Source: a bacterium
GTDB lineage: Bacteria > Planctomycetota > UBA11346
Direction: 5' to 3'
Assembly (NCBI GenBank): GCA_020049615.1
Contig: JAIFKN010000047.1
Location: forward strand, 1-28,047
Length of the DNA stretch: 28,047 nt
In this document: positions 1-7,470 of the stretch, piece by piece
How the letters are laid out: each line of letters begins with the position of its first letter
Position numbering within the stretch: the stretch's first letter is position 1
Notes under the pieces: generated by a model
Told to the model about the DNA's origin: nothing
Database searches by the model: none
Seen by the model: only the letters and a program-made list of their open reading frames with translations
Made by a program: the position numbers and the translations under genes

Positions 1-742
<742 letters not shown>

Positions 743-3685
743 CTAGCCGTGGCAGCGCTTGAACGGCTGGCCGCTGCCGCAGGGGCATGGGTCGTTCGGA
801 CCGACCTTGCCGGCGGGTTTCCCTGGCAGATCGAGCCGCGGCGGCGGGGATGCCGGGGGCGCAGCTGGAGCCTCATCCTGGACCTGGACCTGGAGGCGGA
901 ACCACACCCGGGCGACGTCGAGCCGGATCAGCTCGTTCATCATCTCGAAGCGGCGGTAGCCCTCCTCCTTGTAGCGCATGCGTGGATCCTTCTGCGCATA
1001 CGCCTCGAGGCCGATGGCGTGGCGCAGGTGCTCCATCGCGTAGATCTGGTCCTTCCAGCGGCGATCGATGGTGTCGAGCAGCAGGAAGCGCAGGACCTGG
1101 TCGTGGATCGCCGACAGCGATTCCTTGCGCTTGGTCAGTTCACGCTCGGCCAGGCCGAACAGATGGGCCAGGCAGGCGTCGCCACCCTCCTTGACCGGGA
1201 TCTCGTTCCAGGCCGGTTCGGGCAGGCCGGTGTCCTCGGCGAACGACTTGGCCAGCTTCTCGGCCAGCGGCTGGCCGCGGCTGCCGTCAGCGGCGCACTT
1301 CTGCACCAGGTCGTCCAGGCAGCCGCGGTAGAGCTCGGACAGCGTCTTGTCGAGATCCTTGCCCTCGAGCACGCGCTGGCGCTGGCCGTAGATCGCCAGG
1401 CGCTGCTGGTTCATCACCTGATCGTATTCGAGCAGGTTCTTGCGGATGCCGTAGTAGTACTCCTCGACCCGCTTCTGCGCCTTCTCGACCGCGCGCGAGA
1501 CCATCGGGCTTTCGATCGGAATGCCGTCCTTCAGGCCCATGCGGCGCATCAGCGCGGCCATGGTCGGGCCGGCGAAGCGCTTCATCAGATCGTCGTCGAG
1601 CGAGAGGTAGAAGCGCGTGCTGCCGGGGTCGCCCTGGCGGCCGGAACGGCCGCGCAGCTGGTTGTCAATGCGTCGGGCGTCGTGGCGCTCGGTGCCGACG
1701 ATGCGCAGACCGCCAAGCGACCTGACGTCGACCTCCTTGAGCGTGCTGGGCAGCGGCATCGGCGGCATGCCGTCGAGCTTGCGCCGCTTGTTGATCTCCT
1801 TGAGCCGCTCCGGCGTGGACGTCGCCTTCGACTTGGCGGCGTCCTCGCCGAGGAAGCGCTGGTGCCAAATCTGCACGATGGCGTCATCGAGCTCGGGCGA
1901 ATCCGGTTTGATCTTCTTCGGCGCCAGGTCGTGCTTCTGCCAGTGCTTCAGCGCCAATTCGAAGGTGGTCTTGCCGAGCACGATGTCGGTGCCGCGACCA
2001 GCCATGTTGGTGGCGACAGTGACCGCGCCGAACTGGCCGGCGCCGAGGACGATCTCGGCCTCGCGGGCGTGCTGGCGGGCGTTCAGCACGTTGTGCGGGA
2101 TGCCCTTCCTGGTGAAGCGCTCCGACAGCTGCTCCGACATCTCGACCGAGATGGTGCCGACCAGCACCGGCTGGCCGATGTCGTGCAGCAGCTCGATCTC
2201 CTTGATGATCGCCTCGAACTTCTCGTTCATCGAGCCGAAGATCAGGTCGGCGAGGTCGGCGCGGGCGACCGGCTTGTTCGGCGGGATCGAGACGACAGCG
2301 AGCTTGTAGATGGCGTGGAACTCGCTCGCCTCGGTCTGCGCCGTGCCGGTCATGCCGGAGAGGCGGTCGTACAGGCGGAAGAAGTTCTGCAGCGTGATCG
2401 TGGCGTAGGTCTGGTTCTCCTCCTCGATCGCGACCTGCTCCTTGGCCTCGACCGCCTGGTGCAGGCCGTCGGACCAACGCCGTCCCTCGAGGATGCGGCC
2501 GGTGTGTTCGTCTACGATCTTGACCTTGCCGTTGGCGACCAGGTATTCCTTGTCGCGCAGATAGAGCTGCTGGGCCTTGAGCGCGTTGTCGAGGAAGTGC
2601 GGCAGGTGCATGTTCTCGGCGTCGAACATGTTGGTGACGCCGAACAGCTCGGCCGCCTTGTCCATGCCGGTCTCGGTCAAGGTCACGTGACGGTCCTTGA
2701 TATCGACCTCGAAATGCTCGCCCTTGACCAGGGCCCTGGCCACCTCGTCGGCCTTCTGGTAGTGCTCCTTGCGGCCGGTGGCGGGGCCGCTGATGATCAA
2801 CGGGGTGCGCGCCTCGTCGATGAGCACGCTGTCGACCTCGTCGACGATGGCGAACTGGCGGCGGGTCTGCACCTGCTCTTCCGGCGTCTTGGCCAGGTTG
2901 TCGCGCAGGTAGTCGAAGCCGAATTCGTTGTTGGTGCCGTAGGTGACGTCGCGGTTGTAGATCTCCTTGCGCTCCCAGGGCGGCATCTGCGACTGGATCG
3001 CGCCGACGCTGACGCCGAGGAAGCGCAGGGTCGGCTCGTTCCACTTGGCGTCGCGCGAGGCGAGGTAGTCGTTGACCGTGATGACGTGGACGGCGGTGCC
3101 GGACAGCCAGGCGAGGTAGCAGGCGAGCGACGCGACCAGCGTCTTGCCTTCGCCGGTCTTCATCTCGGCGATCTTGCCCTGAGTCAGGACGATGGCGCCG
3201 AGCACCTGCACATCGTGCGGCCGCATGCGGAAAGGCGGCACCGAATCGGGGGACTTGGCCCGTACGGCGCGATAGACCGAAGCGGGCAGGTCGAGCTCGT
3301 AGGGCTGCCGCACCGGCTTGCCCTCGGCGTCGACCTCGGCGAGCTGGGCACGGGCCGACTCGACGGCCCCCTTCGCCTCGCCCCAGGCGTCCTCGGGGAA
3401 GCCCTTCTTGGGATCGAGGGCGTTCCAGCAGCCGAGCCGGCGGTCGGCGACCTCGCGCGCCAGGGCGAGGGCTTCGACGGTGACCGACTCGGGCTTGGCG
3501 CCGGACTTGACCCGCTCGCGGAGCGTCGCGGAGAGCTTGCGCAGTTCGCCGTCGTCCAGCGCCGCCATCTTGCCCTCCAATGCCCGGACCTGCTGCACGG
3601 TCGGCCAGATGCGCCGCAGGGCGGCCTCGTTGGTCGTACCGAGCAGGCGTTTGGCGAGGTTGGTGGCGGTGTCGACGAAGGTCAT
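743..3685 (-). CDS. secA: preprotein translocase ATPase SecA
   Basis: SecA is the ATPase motor that drives unfolded preproteins through the SecYEG channel at the inner face of the cytoplasmic membrane. The 980-residue product has the Walker A motif MKTGEGKTLVAS (about 175-186), the DEAD-type motif VDEVDSVLIDEARTPLIISG, the MAGRGTDIVLG helicase motif and GTERHDARRIDNQLRGRSGRQGDPGS. It ends in a zinc-binding SEC-C tail with the pattern CPCGSG...KRCHG. Compared with the E. coli protein it has two obvious insertions: about 60 residues between the conserved ADRRLG (about 80-85) and MRPHDVQ (154-160), and about 80 residues between the TDIVLG motif and LGGLRIVGTERH. AGGAT lies upstream of the ATG. 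It is transcribed divergently from the Nudix gene. The inserts look like lineage-specific decoration, not damage, since all motor motifs are intact. Confidence 0.98.
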   Translation of the reverse strand: MTFVDTATNLAKRLLGTTNEAALRRIWPTVQQVRALEGKMAALDDGELRKLSATLRERVKSGAKPESVTVEALALAREVADRRLGCWNALDPKKGFPEDAWGEAKGAVESARAQLAEVDAEGKPVRQPYELDLPASVYRAVRAKSPDSVPPFRMRPHDVQVLGAIVLTQGKIAEMKTGEGKTLVASLACYLAWLSGTAVHVITVNDYLASRDAKWNEPTLRFLGVSVGAIQSQMPPWERKEIYNRDVTYGTNNEFGFDYLRDNLAKTPEEQVQTRRQFAIVDEVDSVLIDEARTPLIISGPATGRKEHYQKADEVARALVKGEHFEVDIKDRHVTLTETGMDKAAELFGVTNMFDAENMHLPHFLDNALKAQQLYLRDKEYLVANGKVKIVDEHTGRILEGRRWSDGLHQAVEAKEQVAIEEENQTYATITLQNFFRLYDRLSGMTGTAQTEASEFHAIYKLAVVSIPPNKPVARADLADLIFGSMNEKFEAIIKEIELLHDIGQPVLVGTISVEMSEQLSERFTRKGIPHNVLNARQHAREAEIVLGAGQFGAVTVATNMAGRGTDIVLGKTTFELALKHWQKHDLAPKKIKPDSPELDDAIVQIWHQRFLGEDAAKSKATSTPERLKEINKRRKLDGMPPMPLPSTLKEVDVRSLGGLRIVGTERHDARRIDNQLRGRSGRQGDPGSTRFYLSLDDDLMKRFAGPTMAALMRRMGLKDGIPIESPMVSRAVEKAQKRVEEYYYGIRKNLLEYDQVMNQQRLAIYGQRQRVLEGKDLDKTLSELYRGCLDDLVQKCAADGSRGQPLAEKLAKSFAEDTGLPEPAWNEIPVKEGGDACLAHLFGLAERELTKRKESLSAIHDQVLRFLLLDTIDRRWKDQIYAMEHLRHAIGLEAYAQKDPRMRYKEEGYRRFEMMNELIRLDVARVWFRLQVQVQDEAPAAPPASPPPRLDLPGKPAGKVGPNDPCPCGSGQPFKRCHG

Positions 3686-3749
3686 GGCGATCCTGGAAGG
3701 GCCTGGAACCTAGAGGGTTGGGCCGCGTGCGCCAGCGCCTGGATGGCCT

Positions 3750-3767
3750 GGGCGATGGCAATCGCCC
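3750..3767. repeat. 7-bp inverted repeat between secA and the Nudix gene
   Basis: GGGCGAT at 3750-3756 and ATCGCCC at 3761-3767 form perfect arms around GGCA. The palindrome lies in the 103-bp divergent intergenic region. It could be an operator or a 5'-UTR hairpin for either gene. No T-run follows on either strand, so it does not look like a terminator. The function is unknown. Confidence 0.3.
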
Positions 3768-3788
3768 TCCGCTCCGTAACACCCCGAC

Positions 3789-4334
3789 ATGGACCCCCTG
3801 CCCCGACTCGGCTCCCGGCGCGTGCTGGCCGGCAATCGTTTCTTCGAACTGGTCGAGGAGGAGATCGAGGATCGCAGCGGCAGCATGTATCCGTACTACT
3901 CGGTGGCCTCGAAGTGGGACGCCGTGGTGGTCATCCCCCGCTTCGCCGACGGCAGCCTGCTGATCGAACGCATCTACCGCCACCCCTACCGCGCCTGGCT
4001 GCACGAGTTCCCGGCTGGCGGCATCGAGCCAGGCGAGGACGCCTGCGCCGCCGGAGCCCGCGAGCTGACCGAGGAGACCGGCCTGGTCGCCGGCCGGATC
4101 CGCCTGCTGCACCGGTTCGAAGCCCTGCCCGGCCTGCTGCGCATGCGCTTGCATCTGGTGCTGGCCGAGGACCTGCACGAAGGCGGGACGGTCAGCCTGG
4201 AGCCGGCCGAGTTCATCCAGGTGGAACGGGTATCGCTGGAGAAGGCCTGGGAGCTGGCGCGCCAGGACACGGTGTCGTCGTTCCTGACCCTGGGCCTGAT
4301 GGCCCTGAACCCGGCTACTTGTCCGTCGGCTTGA
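3789..4334 (+). CDS. Nudix hydrolase, ADP-ribose pyrophosphatase-like
   Basis: The 181-residue protein carries a perfect Nudix box, Gx5Ex7REUxEExGU, at residues 77-99 (G77, E83, R91-E92, E95-E96, G98). This is the metal-binding catalytic loop for cleaving nucleoside diphosphates linked to another moiety. The ERIYRHPYRAWLHEFPAGGIEPGE context upstream of and into the box (approximately) resembles ADP-ribose or nucleoside-diphosphate-sugar pyrophosphatases more than MutT 8-oxo-dGTPases. The length is near the usual 180-200 residues. The ATG at 3789 is not preceded by a strong Shine-Dalgarno sequence. Its 3' end overlaps the convergent cheX-like gene by 20 bp. Nudix membership is certain; the exact substrate is not. 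Confidence 0.93.
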   Translation: MDPLPRLGSRRVLAGNRFFELVEEEIEDRSGSMYPYYSVASKWDAVVVIPRFADGSLLIERIYRHPYRAWLHEFPAGGIEPGEDACAAGARELTEETGLVAGRIRLLHRFEALPGLLRMRLHLVLAEDLHEGGTVSLEPAEFIQVERVSLEKAWELARQDTVSSFLTLGLMALNPATCPSA

Positions 4335-4809
4335 GTGCGATCTCGATCAGGAAGGTCTCGGACCAGGCCGGATCGCCGAGGAACTCGCAGGCGATGGACA
4401 CGGTGTCGGCAGGGTTGAAGAGCTTGACCGGTTCGCCATGCACCACGGTGGGGGTCGAGATATCGAAGCGGTAGGCGGTGCCGACGAACTTTCGCTTGGC
4501 GCCGCCGGCGACCATGTTGGCGACTTCGCCGATGCCGTCCTCGACCATGCTGGCGCTGATCGTCTCGGGGTTGTCGCCCAATAGACGGGCGACGATGCGC
4601 TTGGCCAGCAGATCGGGGAAGGAGACCACGCAGGATCCGGTGATGCCGTTAGTCATGCCGATGATGCCGCAGATGTCGCCGTGCATCAACGGATCGGTCT
4701 TGACGAATACCCGCTTGCGCTCGGGGTTGACCTGGGCCATCTGGCGCAGGCACTCCAGGGTCGCCCCGATGAAGGGGTTCAGAAGGTTGACATCGATGGT
4801 CTTGGGCAT
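4315..4809 (-). CDS. CheX-like chemotaxis phosphatase family protein
   Basis: The 164-residue product resembles CheX, a phosphatase that removes the phosphoryl group from CheY-type response regulators. It starts NPFIGATLECLRQMAQV, as the family does, and has the catalytic ExxN pair as E95 and N98 in GIGEVANMVAGGAKRKF. Just before it comes the DICGIIGMTNGITGSCVVSF strand region. An in-frame ATG at 4842 would add 11 Pro/Arg-rich residues; I prefer 4809 because the family begins here. No chemotaxis gene lies nearby, so it may act on an orphan receiver protein. It overlaps the convergent Nudix gene by 20 bp and is divergent from the STAS gene. Confidence 0.88.
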   Translation of the reverse strand: MPKTIDVNLLNPFIGATLECLRQMAQVNPERKRVFVKTDPLMHGDICGIIGMTNGITGSCVVSFPDLLAKRIVARLLGDNPETISASMVEDGIGEVANMVAGGAKRKFVGTAYRFDISTPTVVHGEPVKLFNPADTVSIACEFLGDPAWSETFLIEIALKPTDK

Positions 4810-4885
4810 CTGGCGGCCAGGGGGGGGTGAAATCCGTTGCACCCGCAGGGTGGCGCTCCCACACTTTCATGCAAGGATCCCCTGC

Positions 4886-5296
4886 ATGGCTGCGACCACC
4901 CCCACGCCGAGCACGGGCAGTTCCGACCGCAGCCGCATCGTGTCGCATGTCGAGGTGGCCGAGGAAGGCGAGGTTCACGTCGTATCGTTCCTGCGCGACC
5001 TCAAGGGTCAGGTCGCCTTCGATACCGTGCGAGCCTATTTCGCCACGGTGATGCTGGAGCACACCCACGGCTGGCACCGCGTCGTCCTCGACCTCGGCGG
5101 CGTGCCGGCCCTCGACTCCGCCGCCCTCGGCCCCTTGGTGCAGAAGCTGCGCGAGGTGCAGGAGGCACGCGGCAAACTGGTGCTCACCGGCGTCGATGCT
5201 CCGGCCCTGCGCGAGATCTTCGCCCTGACCCGCTTCGACCGCGTCTTCCCCATCCTGCCGACGCGGGCGATGGCGGTGGCGACCGCCGCGAGCTGA
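4886..5296 (+). CDS. STAS-domain protein, anti-sigma factor antagonist-like
   Basis: This 136-residue single-domain protein has the STAS core: VHVVSFLRDLKGQVAFDTVRAYF, then VVLDLGGVPALDSAALGPLVQ. In the family the serine of the DS(S/G)xL turn (here LDSAAL) is the usual phosphorylation site. The closing helix-strand GKLVLTGVDAPALREIFALTRFDRVFPI is also typical. STAS proteins of this kind bind anti-sigma kinases or act in partner-switching and stressosome modules. No RsbW-like kinase or sigma factor is adjacent, so the partner is unknown. AAGGA at 4873-4877 fixes the ATG at 4886; the open frame extends further upstream but without a ribosome site. It ends 5 bp from the convergent tetR gene. Confidence 0.9.
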   Translation: MAATTPTPSTGSSDRSRIVSHVEVAEEGEVHVVSFLRDLKGQVAFDTVRAYFATVMLEHTHGWHRVVLDLGGVPALDSAALGPLVQKLREVQEARGKLVLTGVDAPALREIFALTRFDRVFPILPTRAMAVATAAS

Positions 5297-5301
5297 GACC
5301 G

Positions 5302-5886
5302 TCAGCAGGATCGCATACCGTCGACCATGAGGTTGGCCAGTTTGCCGAAGATGTCCTCTGACGCCGGCCCATCCACGAGCGCCTCCTGCCTGGCGGCCAG
5401 CCCTTCGACGCAGGAGAAGTAGATCGATAACGTGTCATCGATCGGGAGATCCGCTCGTGCCACCCGTTCGCCGACGGCCTCGCGCAGGACCGGGGCCAGC
5501 AGCAGGCTGAAGAACTGCCGATCCTCGCGCCAGATGCGCAAGCCCAGGTCCGGCGAGCACGCGCGCAGATCGGCGAGCAGCACCCGGTGCGTGCCGGCCA
5601 TGTGCAGCGAGACGGCGGTGAGGATGGCACGCAGACGGGCCAGACGATCGCCGCCCTGACCGGCAAGCAGGGCTGCGATGGCGTGGCCTGCGTCATCATG
5701 GATGCGCTCGAAGGCGGCCTGCAGCAGGATCTCCTTGGTCGCGAAGTGCTTGTAGAGCGTCTTCTTGGAGCGTCCGACCGAGCGTGCTATCTCCTCGGTC
5801 GAGACGCGGGAGTAGCCGAAGCGCAGGAACTGCTTGCGGGCCGCCTCGACGATCTGCACGGCCACGGCGCTGTCGGGATCCGTCAT
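5302..5886 (-). CDS. TetR/AcrR-family transcriptional regulator
   Basis: The 194-residue protein has a TetR-type DNA-binding domain in its first 60 residues: QIVEAARKQFLRFGYSRVSTEEIARSVGRSKKTLYKHFATKEILLQAAF. The recognition helix is within GRSKKTLYKHF. The remaining 130 residues form the variable helical ligand-binding and dimerization domain, so no inducer can be named. I start at the ATG at 5886, preceded by an AGGATGGG-like ribosome site; an in-frame ATG 12 codons upstream lacks support. It is divergent from the DUF2878/IMPase pair, with 118 bp between them. Many TetR proteins repress themselves and the divergent operon, which makes those genes candidate targets; that is inference. Confidence 0.93.
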   Translation of the reverse strand: MTDPDSAVAVQIVEAARKQFLRFGYSRVSTEEIARSVGRSKKTLYKHFATKEILLQAAFERIHDDAGHAIAALLAGQGGDRLARLRAILTAVSLHMAGTHRVLLADLRACSPDLGLRIWREDRQFFSLLLAPVLREAVGERVARADLPIDDTLSIYFSCVEGLAARQEALVDGPASEDIFGKLANLMVDGMRSC

Positions 5887-6004
5887 GTGCCCATCCTGTG
5901 GCGGCTGCCCCGGCCGGTGCAAGCCCGCCCCTGCTCAACCCCTGACAATCCGATGTCGATCCGCTGGCGCTGGCGAGCGGCGGAACAGCGGATATTGCTT
6001 CATC

Positions 6005-6589
6005 GTGGCACCGCTGCGCACGTCCGAGATCGTCGCCTACCTCCTCCTGCAGAACGGGCTCTGGTTCCTGCTGACCTGGGGGGCCGGTGCCGGTCACCTG
6101 TGGTGGCCATCGTCGGTGGCTGCCGCCATCCTGGTCATGGCCTGCTGGCGGGCAGGCCCCCAGTGGTGGCGGGTGGCCGTGATCATCGCCGTCGGGTTCT
6201 GCTGCGCTGTCGCTGTCGACGGATCGCTGATCAAGATCCGGCTGGTCGCCTACGCCGGGGCGGACCCGGGTGTGCCGATGCCACCGCTGTGGATCATCAG
6301 CCTCTGGCTGATGTTCGCCGCCACCCTGGCCATCCCGGCTCGGAATCTGCTGACCAGTCCCGTCGTCGCCGGCATCCTCGGCGGTCTCGGCGGCCCCCTC
6401 GCCTACCTCGGTGGCCGTTCGCTAGGCGCCATCGACACGAACCGGACCGGGCTGGTCGTGGTCGGCATCTTCTTCGCCCTCGCCACTCCCATCCTGGTGC
6501 TCGTCGCCAACCGCCTGCTGCCGCCGGCGCAGCGAGATCTGCATCCGGGCAGACAGCGCGGACGGCCGCCTTCCGCATCCAGGCCCTAG
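6005..6589 (+). CDS. DUF2878-like integral membrane protein
   Basis: The 194-residue hydrophobic protein has about six predicted membrane segments: VAYLLLQNGLWFLLTW, SSVAAAILVMACW, VAVIIAVGFCCAVAV, LWIISLWLMFAATLAI, VVAGILGGLGGPLAYLGG and GLVVVGIFFALATPILVLV. The LQNGLWFLLTWGAGAGHLWW start, the central PLWIISLWLMFAATL and the GGPLAYLGGRSLGAI block match what I recall of the DUF2878 family, whose function is unknown. The open frame runs upstream, but that part is Arg/Cys-rich and not membrane-like. I therefore start at the GTG at 6005, which has no strong ribosome site, so the start is uncertain by a few codons. Only 3 bp separate it from the IMPase gene, so the two are probably co-transcribed. 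Confidence 0.8.
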   Translation: MAPLRTSEIVAYLLLQNGLWFLLTWGAGAGHLWWPSSVAAAILVMACWRAGPQWWRVAVIIAVGFCCAVAVDGSLIKIRLVAYAGADPGVPMPPLWIISLWLMFAATLAIPARNLLTSPVVAGILGGLGGPLAYLGGRSLGAIDTNRTGLVVVGIFFALATPILVLVANRLLPPAQRDLHPGRQRGRPPSASRP

Positions 6590-6592
6590 ACC

Positions 6593-7435
6593 ATGTCCAT
6601 GATCGGTCTGCTGAGCGAGCTGGCCAAGGCCGGAGGGCGCATCGCGCGCGAGCATTTCGCCCTGGTCAAGGACCAGGACATCACGGTCAAAGGGAGCCGC
6701 GACTACGTCTCGCACGTCGACCGCCAGGTCGAGGTCGAACTGGTGCGGCGCATCCGCGCCAGGCATCCCGATCACCAGATCCTCGGCGAGGAAGGCAGCC
6801 CCGGCACGGTCACGGCCTCCCAGTACGAGCCACATCGACCGCTGTGGGTGATCGATCCGATCGATGGCACCACCAACTTCATCCATGGCCTGCCCGCCTT
6901 CGCCATCTCGATCGCCTTCCTCGACGGTGGATTGCCCCGTTTCGCCGCCGTCTACCAGCCGATCGGCGATGAACTCTTCACCGCCGAACGTGGTGCCGGG
7001 CTGTGGCTGAACGGTCAACGCCGCTACACCTCCCCATGCACCGACCTGGGTCGCGCCCTGATCGCCACCGCTCTGCCATTCCGCTTTCCCGAGGCGCACC
7101 AGGACGCCCTGCAGGTGTTCGAGCGGGTGCAGCGGAACTGCGATGATCACCGGCGCAGCGGATCCGCTGCGCTCGACATGGCCTACGTCGCGGTCGGACG
7201 CCTGGACGCCTACTACGAACTCGGCATCTACCCGTGGGACACGGCGGCAGGCGAGCTGCTGGTGCGCAGCGGGGGTGGTGTGGCCACCGATTTCCACGGC
7301 TCCGCGGATGGCCTGCTCAAGAGACGTTCCATGGTCTGCGCCGGCACCCAGCCTCTGCACGCGGCTCTGCTGCAGGAAGTCGCACCGCTCGCCCCGTGGC
7401 TGGACAGGGCGCCGTTCGCCGCCACCCGAGGGTAG
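6593..7435 (+). CDS. inositol monophosphatase family protein (SuhB-like)
   Basis: The 280-residue protein belongs to the lithium-sensitive Mg-dependent phosphatase family. Metal ligands are visible as ILGEEG (E66-E67), DPIDGTTNFIHG (D88 and D91) and YPWDTAAGELL (D216), in the right order and spacing. Members hydrolyse inositol monophosphates, histidinol phosphate, fructose 1,6-bisphosphate or 3'-phosphoadenosine phosphates. The full-length match is best to the IMPase/SuhB branch, but the substrate cannot be assigned by motif. It starts 3 bp after the DUF2878 gene and is probably translationally coupled to it. The C-terminus is about 15 residues longer than a typical IMPase. Confidence 0.93.
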   Translation: MSMIGLLSELAKAGGRIAREHFALVKDQDITVKGSRDYVSHVDRQVEVELVRRIRARHPDHQILGEEGSPGTVTASQYEPHRPLWVIDPIDGTTNFIHGLPAFAISIAFLDGGLPRFAAVYQPIGDELFTAERGAGLWLNGQRRYTSPCTDLGRALIATALPFRFPEAHQDALQVFERVQRNCDDHRRSGSAALDMAYVAVGRLDAYYELGIYPWDTAAGELLVRSGGGVATDFHGSADGLLKRRSMVCAGTQPLHAALLQEVAPLAPWLDRAPFAATRG

Positions 7436-7470
7436 CAATCGCAGGTCGTCTGCGTTAACGTCAGTGGCGC

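Noticed and set aside
4478..4885. N-terminal extension of the STAS protein by 136 codons
   Set aside because: The extension is antisense to the CheX-like gene, Met/Pro/Arg/Ser-rich, and lacks a ribosome site. AAGGA sits just before the ATG at 4886 where the STAS fold begins.
5887..6004. TetR operator and promoter in the tetR/DUF2878 divergent region
   Set aside because: An imperfect palindrome (ATCCGATGTCGAT) and a CTGACA box can be found, but no matching -10 box and no second operator copy. The signal is not above chance.
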